From assembly GCA_945863035.1 (NCBI GenBank), contig CAMAZH010000003.1, forward strand, positions 1-64,000: 64,000 nt of DNA, read 5' to 3'. The translations under genes were made by a program, and so were the position numbers. How positions within the stretch are numbered: position 1 is the first letter of the stretch; the number at the start of each line of letters is the position of its first letter. The notes under the pieces were generated by a model that did no database searches, was not told where the DNA came from, and saw only the letters and a list, made by a program, of their open reading frames with translations. Of the stretch, positions 59,194 through 64,000 are shown in pieces. The DNA comes from Chitinophaga pinensis (GTDB lineage Bacteria; Bacteroidota; Bacteroidia; Bacteroidales; GCA-2748055).

Positions 59194-61146
59194 ATGATTC
59201 AGGATTCTTCCTATATTATAAGTCTTTCTCTGAAAAAAAACCTTTCCAACCGAGGAAAACCTTACCTGTCATTTTTAGGCTCCTTGCCGTTTCCTGTAAT
59301 ACTGACCGACTCCGATAACCTTATCAGATTCTGTAACCATGAGCTGCTTGCTATCAGCCCCTTTTCACCCGGCGAATTGCTTGACTCTCCCATTCACAAG
59401 ATTTTTTCCCTTAAGGATAATCAAACGAGTTCGGAAATCCTTATCCTCTTTAAGAGCAGAAGAAAGAAAACCTTCGAGCGCAAACTCATCGGGAGAAAAA
59501 ACAAGCCGGTTGATGTTCTCGTAACTGTAAGCTCTTTTGAAATCGTTGACAACTTGAAACTTTCCGCAGTGTTTTTTCAGACTTTTGCCGAAAGGACGTA
59601 CGAGCCCGAAATATCAGGGTTGCAAGCCAAATTGGATTCGGTACAGTCGTTTGCCCGTCTGGGATATTGGGAAATTGACGAGGAACGGTCGGTGTTCAAG
59701 GGCAGTGAAGAAAGCTTCAGGTTGCTGGGAATGGATCGCCTTCCTGAATATTTGAATTACGATGACCTGTTGGGTTTGCTCCACCGAAAAGAAGACCGAG
59801 AGAATCTTGAAAGAGGCTTAATTGCTATTGCCCATACTGAATACACCTTTCAAACGGATATAAAGATTAAAAGACTGCACCAGGAGAATGGGGAAACCGG
59901 TATCATGAAGGTCTTGGCCAAATGGTCGGGAAATGAGCCGCAGGGCTATTTTAAGGGGATCATTCAGGACATTACGGAAACAAAAAAAATTGAAAAGGAA
60001 TTGCTCCGGGCAAAAGAAAAGGCAGAAAGAGCCGATCGGTTGAAATCGCATTTCCTCACCAATCTCTCCCATGAAATCAGAACTCCCATGAATGCCATTC
60101 TGGGATTTGCCGAATTGTTGAACCTTGACGATCTGACGAAAGAACAAAAAAGCGATTACGCAAAGATAATCCGCACCAAAGGCAACAATTTGCTTTCGCT
60201 GATTGATGACGGCATTGAATTGTCGAAATTTGAAACAGGAATTGTTGCCATAAACAAATCGGAATTTGCACTTTATCCTCTTCTCAAAGAATTGTTCGAC
60301 GAGTTTGATTCGCGAAGAATCCAACTGGGTAAAACAAATATCGGACTGGAACTCAAGGTTCCGGAAGAGTATCAGCATGACAGAATTTTTACTGATCCTG
60401 GCAGGCTGCAGCAGATGCTCTCAAACTTGTTGTCAAATGCCATCAAATTCACTGAAAAAGGAATTGTGGAATTCGGTTATAAGAAATCGGGGAAATTCTT
60501 CAAGTTTTATGTGAAGGATACAGGGATAGGAATTGAGGAAGAAGACCAGGATCATATTTTCAACAGGTTTCATGAAATTGAGGAAATCTCTTCAAAAAAA
60601 TATGGGGGCAGTGGATTGAACCTTACTATTTCAAAACATATCGTTGAGTTATTGGGAGGTAAAATCAAGGTGAAGTCGGAGTTAAACAAAGGTTCGAGAT
60701 TTCAGATCAGTATTCCGATTGAATCCCCAAAAAGAAAAAAGACAGACATGACTGAATTCAGCGATTCACAAGCGGTAAATTGGAAAGACAAGGTAATTCT
60801 TATTGCCGAGGACGAGGATGTCAACTTCAGATTTCTTGAGGCAGTACTTCAGAAATCCCAAACCCAGATACTACGGGCGAAAACAGGAAAAGAGGCGGTT
60901 GAATTATGTAAAAATATCGGTAAGATTGACTTGGTGCTTATGGATATCAAGATGCCGGAAATGAATGGGTTCGAAGCAACGAAAATCATCAAGAAAAGCA
61001 GACCCGACCTGCCCGTGATTGCCCAAACCGCCTTTGCCGCCCAAGATGAACTGTTGCGATGCCAACAATCGGGTTGCGACGACATCATTACAAAACCCAT
61101 AGACATCAAATTGCTGCTAAGGAAACTGAATGATCTTCTTCCCTAA
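59194..61146 (+). CDS. Hybrid sensor histidine kinase (PAS-HisKA-HATPase-REC)
   Basis: FLTNLSHEIRTPMNAILGFAEL, LSNLLSNAIKFTEKG, FYVKDTGIGIEEEDQDHIFNRFHEI, GGSGLNLTISKHIVELLGG, LVLMDIKMPEMNGFEATK. Confidence 0.95.
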   Translation: MIQDSSYIISLSLKKNLSNRGKPYLSFLGSLPFPVILTDSDNLIRFCNHELLAISPFSPGELLDSPIHKIFSLKDNQTSSEILILFKSRRKKTFERKLIGRKNKPVDVLVTVSSFEIVDNLKLSAVFFQTFAERTYEPEISGLQAKLDSVQSFARLGYWEIDEERSVFKGSEESFRLLGMDRLPEYLNYDDLLGLLHRKEDRENLERGLIAIAHTEYTFQTDIKIKRLHQENGETGIMKVLAKWSGNEPQGYFKGIIQDITETKKIEKELLRAKEKAERADRLKSHFLTNLSHEIRTPMNAILGFAELLNLDDLTKEQKSDYAKIIRTKGNNLLSLIDDGIELSKFETGIVAINKSEFALYPLLKELFDEFDSRRIQLGKTNIGLELKVPEEYQHDRIFTDPGRLQQMLSNLLSNAIKFTEKGIVEFGYKKSGKFFKFYVKDTGIGIEEEDQDHIFNRFHEIEEISSKKYGGSGLNLTISKHIVELLGGKIKVKSELNKGSRFQISIPIESPKRKKTDMTEFSDSQAVNWKDKVILIAEDEDVNFRFLEAVLQKSQTQILRAKTGKEAVELCKNIGKIDLVLMDIKMPEMNGFEATKIIKKSRPDLPVIAQTAFAAQDELLRCQQSGCDDIITKPIDIKLLLRKLNDLLP

Positions 61147-61219
61147 CAGCAATCCGGATTTGATTTGGACAAATATACTTAAGGGGCCCGCATCGCGATG
61201 CAACAGGCTTCTCAATCGT

Positions 61220-61759
61220 TTACTTATCTGTAAGCCAGTCGATAACCTCTTTCGTGTCGGGCTTGTTCCTGGGAGGGATTATGGAAATCAACTTTCCATT
61301 CTCATCAATAAGGTATTTCTGAAAATTCCATTTTACCTCGGAATCCTCAAACCCATTCAATTCTTTTGTTGTCAGCCATTTGTAAAGCGGATGCATTTCT
61401 TCGCCCTTGACCGATATCTTGGACATCATCGGAAAAGTCACGCCATAGTTTTTCTGGCAGAATTCTTTTATATCGGCATCCGACCCGGGTTCCTGGCTCA
61501 TAAAGTCGTTGGCCGGAAAGCCAATAATCACGAAATTCTCAGCGCTGTACTTTTTGTACAGCTTTTCGAGATCCTCGTATTGTGGCGTCAGTCCGCATTT
61601 GGAGGCCGTATTTACCACCATAACTTTTTTGCCTTTCAATTGAGCCAGGGAGAACTCCTTACCGTCAATATCTTCAACAGTATAGTCGTAGAATGATTTC
61701 TGACCGAACAATGTGCTGCCGGAAAGCAGGAGAGCGAATGCAATGAATATTGGTTTCAT
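61220..61759 (-). CDS. Glutathione peroxidase family protein, exported
   Basis: VMVVNTASKCGLTPQYEDLEKLY, IIGFPANDFMSQEPGSDADIKEFCQKNYGVTFPMM, VKWNFQKYLID; signal peptide. Confidence 0.93.
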   Translation of the reverse strand: MKPIFIAFALLLSGSTLFGQKSFYDYTVEDIDGKEFSLAQLKGKKVMVVNTASKCGLTPQYEDLEKLYKKYSAENFVIIGFPANDFMSQEPGSDADIKEFCQKNYGVTFPMMSKISVKGEEMHPLYKWLTTKELNGFEDSEVKWNFQKYLIDENGKLISIIPPRNKPDTKEVIDWLTDK

Positions 61760-61851
61760 GGTTTTAAATTAAATTTCAGGTTAAACAAATCATTTAGGTT
61801 TATGGTTCATTATAGTTTCGCGAAATTTCCAATGCCAATTTATAATTTATA

Positions 61852-62015
61852 GCTAATTTCACTTGAACAGATTGGAACTTATGTTGATTTTGCTGCCGGT
61901 TTACTCCTACCCTAAAGGGCAGGCTGAAAAATCATCCTGTTGCCTTAAGGGTTTTAGGGTAAAAACAGGTGGGGTTTTCCAATCTGTTAAAGTAGAACTA
62001 ATTTTACAACAGATT
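61852..62015. repeat. Nested inverted-repeat element between gpx and acyP (CCAATCTGTnAAAGTAGAA family)
   Basis: Outer arms CTTGAACAGATTGGAA (61862-61877) / TTCCAATCTGTTAAAG (61977-61992); inner arms TACCCTAAA (61908-61916) / TTTAGGGTA (61953-61961); AATCTGTT/AACAGATT (61981-61988 / 62008-62015). Confidence 0.7.
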
Positions 62016-62052
62016 TATGCTTGTAAAACTAATATTTTTAACTTTACAATAA

Positions 62053-62331
62053 ATGGACCCGAAAAAGCTTTACAAAATAACAGTCAAAGGCCGCGTTCAG
62101 GGAGTCGGATTCAGGCAAGCCTGTTTGCGGGAGGCCAGGTACCGGGGATTAAGCGGCTTTGTAAAGAACAATTCCGATGGGAGTGTTTCCATTGAGGCCG
62201 TTGGGAATTCGGAACATCTCAACGAATTGGTTGCATGGTGCCAAAAGGGACCGGGATACGGCAGTGTGGAGGAAGTTACAGTGGAGCATCACCCTCCGGT
62301 GAATTACAATTCATTTATAGTACGCTATTAA
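62053..62331 (+). CDS. acyP: Acylphosphatase
   Basis: YKITVKGRVQGVGFRQACLREARYRGLSGFVKNNSDGSVSIEAVG. Confidence 0.95.
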   Translation: MDPKKLYKITVKGRVQGVGFRQACLREARYRGLSGFVKNNSDGSVSIEAVGNSEHLNELVAWCQKGPGYGSVEEVTVEHHPPVNYNSFIVRY

Positions 62332-62608
62332 GAGGTATTCGAAATGCGAAGCCCGCAATGTTCTTTCCAATTGATTTCAGGCGGAAAGAATAGATTGAGC
62401 GAAAGCTATGGTAATGGCAGATCATGCCCAGGATAAAACAAACCGTCTAATAGGCTTAAGGCTTCTTTTCGAAGCTGCCTCTTGCTTGGATGCATGTTCC
62501 AGCAGCAAAACAGGAGCGATTTGTCGGTTAACTTTATTTTTTAATGTAAGTTTGGAATATAAAAGTTTCTGAAGTTGTCTAAAATGCAGATAAATAACAG
62601 TTTGTTTG

Positions 62609-63145
62609 ATGCCATTAACTGATAAAGAGGTTATCGAAAGAATATTGAACGGTAATCCTGATCTTTTCCGATTGTTGGTAGACAGGTATAAAAGCCAGGT
62701 TGCAGCCGTTGTTAAGGGTATGCTTGGGGATTGTGCCGAAGCAGAAGATGTGGGTCAGGAAGCATTCATCAGACTGTACAACTCTCTTTCTGATTTCAGG
62801 GGGGATGCTGCGTTGAAGACTTATCTGGTCCGTATTGCAATGAATTTGAGCCTGAACGAGCTAAAGAGAAGGAAAAGGATCAAGAACAACACATTGTATA
62901 TCGATTCCGGAGTCCCAATAAATCAGGATGTTGGAATTACGAAGGCTGAAAGGACAGATATTATGGAGATGATTTACAAAGCGATGGAGAAGCTTGACTC
63001 AAAGCAGAGGTCCGTCTTCACCCTTAGGGTTGTTGAAGGTTACAGCACGAAGGAAACTGCCAAAATACTGAAAATCCCTTTGGGAACGGTACTTTCCCGA
63101 TTGGCAAGGGCTCAGGAGGTTATGCGGGGGCTTGTTTCCCGGTAA
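62609..63145 (+). CDS. RNA polymerase sigma-70 factor, ECF subfamily
   Basis: DCAEAEDVGQEAFIRLYNSLSDFRGDAALKTYLVRIAMNLSLNELKRRKR, VVEGYSTKETAKILKIPLGTVLSRLARAQE. Confidence 0.93.
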   Translation: MPLTDKEVIERILNGNPDLFRLLVDRYKSQVAAVVKGMLGDCAEAEDVGQEAFIRLYNSLSDFRGDAALKTYLVRIAMNLSLNELKRRKRIKNNTLYIDSGVPINQDVGITKAERTDIMEMIYKAMEKLDSKQRSVFTLRVVEGYSTKETAKILKIPLGTVLSRLARAQEVMRGLVSR

Positions 63146-63229
63146 ATCAAGGAAGTCTGAGTATTTTGTCTGTTTTGAGGAGGTTTGAATTGAATATTGC
63201 AAGAATAACGAGTTGACAGAACAAAGAGC

Positions 63230-63625
63230 ATGAAAAAGAAAGAGTTAAAAAAGTTGCTGAGGCTTGTTGATCATCATGATCATAAAAAAGCAGATTTCTC
63301 AGGGTTCAGGAATCCTGAGAAAGCAAGGGCGGCATACGATGAGCTTTTAGCATACAGAAGAACAAGTTCGGATGAAGAGCCCGATTTCTCCCCCTTTTTC
63401 ACTGATGCGGTCATGGGGAAAATTGCCAGGTTTGCTCAATCCCCGGGATTTGAAGAGTATCTTTCAAGGCTTTTTAGCAGAGTTGTGTCGTATGGCCTAA
63501 CCGCAGTGGTTGTTATGCTGCTTACCTTGTATGTTCTTCATGGTCAGGATGGGTTTTCTGCACTGTTCGGCAACGATCCTGCCAGCGACATCAATTTTAT
63601 TTCCCTTCTGTTTTACGAATTTTAA
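63230..63625 (+). CDS. Small membrane protein, putative anti-sigma factor
   Basis: Single TM near C-terminus, directly downstream of ECF sigma factor; hydrophilic N-terminus. Confidence 0.6.
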   Translation: MKKKELKKLLRLVDHHDHKKADFSGFRNPEKARAAYDELLAYRRTSSDEEPDFSPFFTDAVMGKIARFAQSPGFEEYLSRLFSRVVSYGLTAVVVMLLTLYVLHGQDGFSALFGNDPASDINFISLLFYEF

Positions 63626-63636
63626 AATACCCAATA

Positions 63637-63999
63637 ATGAAAATCAGGGCCATCTTAACTATTATTATCTCATTGCTTGTAGGTTTTGTGTTTGGTTTTT
63701 TGACCTCTGGTCAGATCAGAAAGCAGGAAGCGATGAAAAAGCACAAATACTCCTACCATGAAATGTTCGTTTACAAAACTTTGGGCGTTATTGAGCCCGG
63801 AGAGGCGCAAAAGGACACTCTGCTGCCCATTATTATGAGTTATTCAGAGAAAACCATGGCTTTGAAGAATAAGGTGAGCTGTGAATTTGATTCGTTAATG
63901 CACCAGATGAGTCTAAGTTTAAAGCCCTATATCAGCGAGGAGCAATACCGGAAACTTGAGGAAAACGAAGTAAGGCTTAAGCAAAAATACAGACATTAG
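63637..63999 (+). CDS. Small exported protein, possibly Spy/CpxP-like periplasmic sensor
   Basis: N-terminal TM/signal; helical MHQMSLSLKPYISEEQYRKLEENEVRLKQ; ends at TAG 63997-63999. Confidence 0.6.
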   Translation: MKIRAILTIIISLLVGFVFGFLTSGQIRKQEAMKKHKYSYHEMFVYKTLGVIEPGEAQKDTLLPIIMSYSEKTMALKNKVSCEFDSLMHQMSLSLKPYISEEQYRKLEENEVRLKQKYRH

Positions 64000-64000
64000 C

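Noticed and set aside
61190-61201. 12-bp palindrome GCATCGCGATGC between convergent hybrid kinase and gpx genes
   Set aside because: No loop, no T-tract and a single occurrence; insufficient to call a terminator or site.
61130-61696. 188-aa plus-strand ORF
   Set aside because: Antisense to the clear glutathione peroxidase gene on the minus strand.
61863-62195. 110-aa plus-strand ORF covering the inverted-repeat element
   Set aside because: Overlaps acyP out of frame and runs through the repeat element; no recognisable features.

Overview
This is a chromosomal window from a member of the Bacteroidota (Bacteroidales-like gene content, about 58 supported CDSs). I recognised no tRNA, rRNA, CRISPR array, prophage or intact IS element. 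Main blocks: typA; a DUF1338/HglS-like gene; a pta-hbd-ackA-ptb-buk fermentation operon; a carbohydrate block (GH88/105, RbsD/FucU-like lipoprotein, decayed GH10 remnant, GH10-GH43 fusion); a phosphate island (PiT-PhoU-like transporter between two paralogous PhoB-type regulators, porin, beta-helix lipoprotein); iorAB; two TonB receptors; a Rel-family gene with an eroded hydrolase site; rarA, kdsA, rnpB, queA, ltaE; a sensory cluster (fRMsr, PAS, receivers, kinase-less GAF/PAS receptor, hybrid kinase); gpx, acyP; and an ECF sigma cassette. Best second-look items: (1) 11-bp-periodic TTAACA-like direct repeats (candidate Pho boxes) upstream of both the PiT transporter and the porin; (2) an undescribed intergenic inverted-repeat family (CCAATCTGTnAAAGTAGAA) at two loci; (3) paired GCTGCAGAGCAGC hairpins with exactly 52-bp spacing at two loci; (4) a decayed GH10 gene not visible in the ORF track; (5) the Rel protein that lost its HD hydrolase motif; (6) the membrane GAF/PAS receptor without a kinase beside a soluble hybrid kinase. 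All family calls come from reading the translations; no database search was run.
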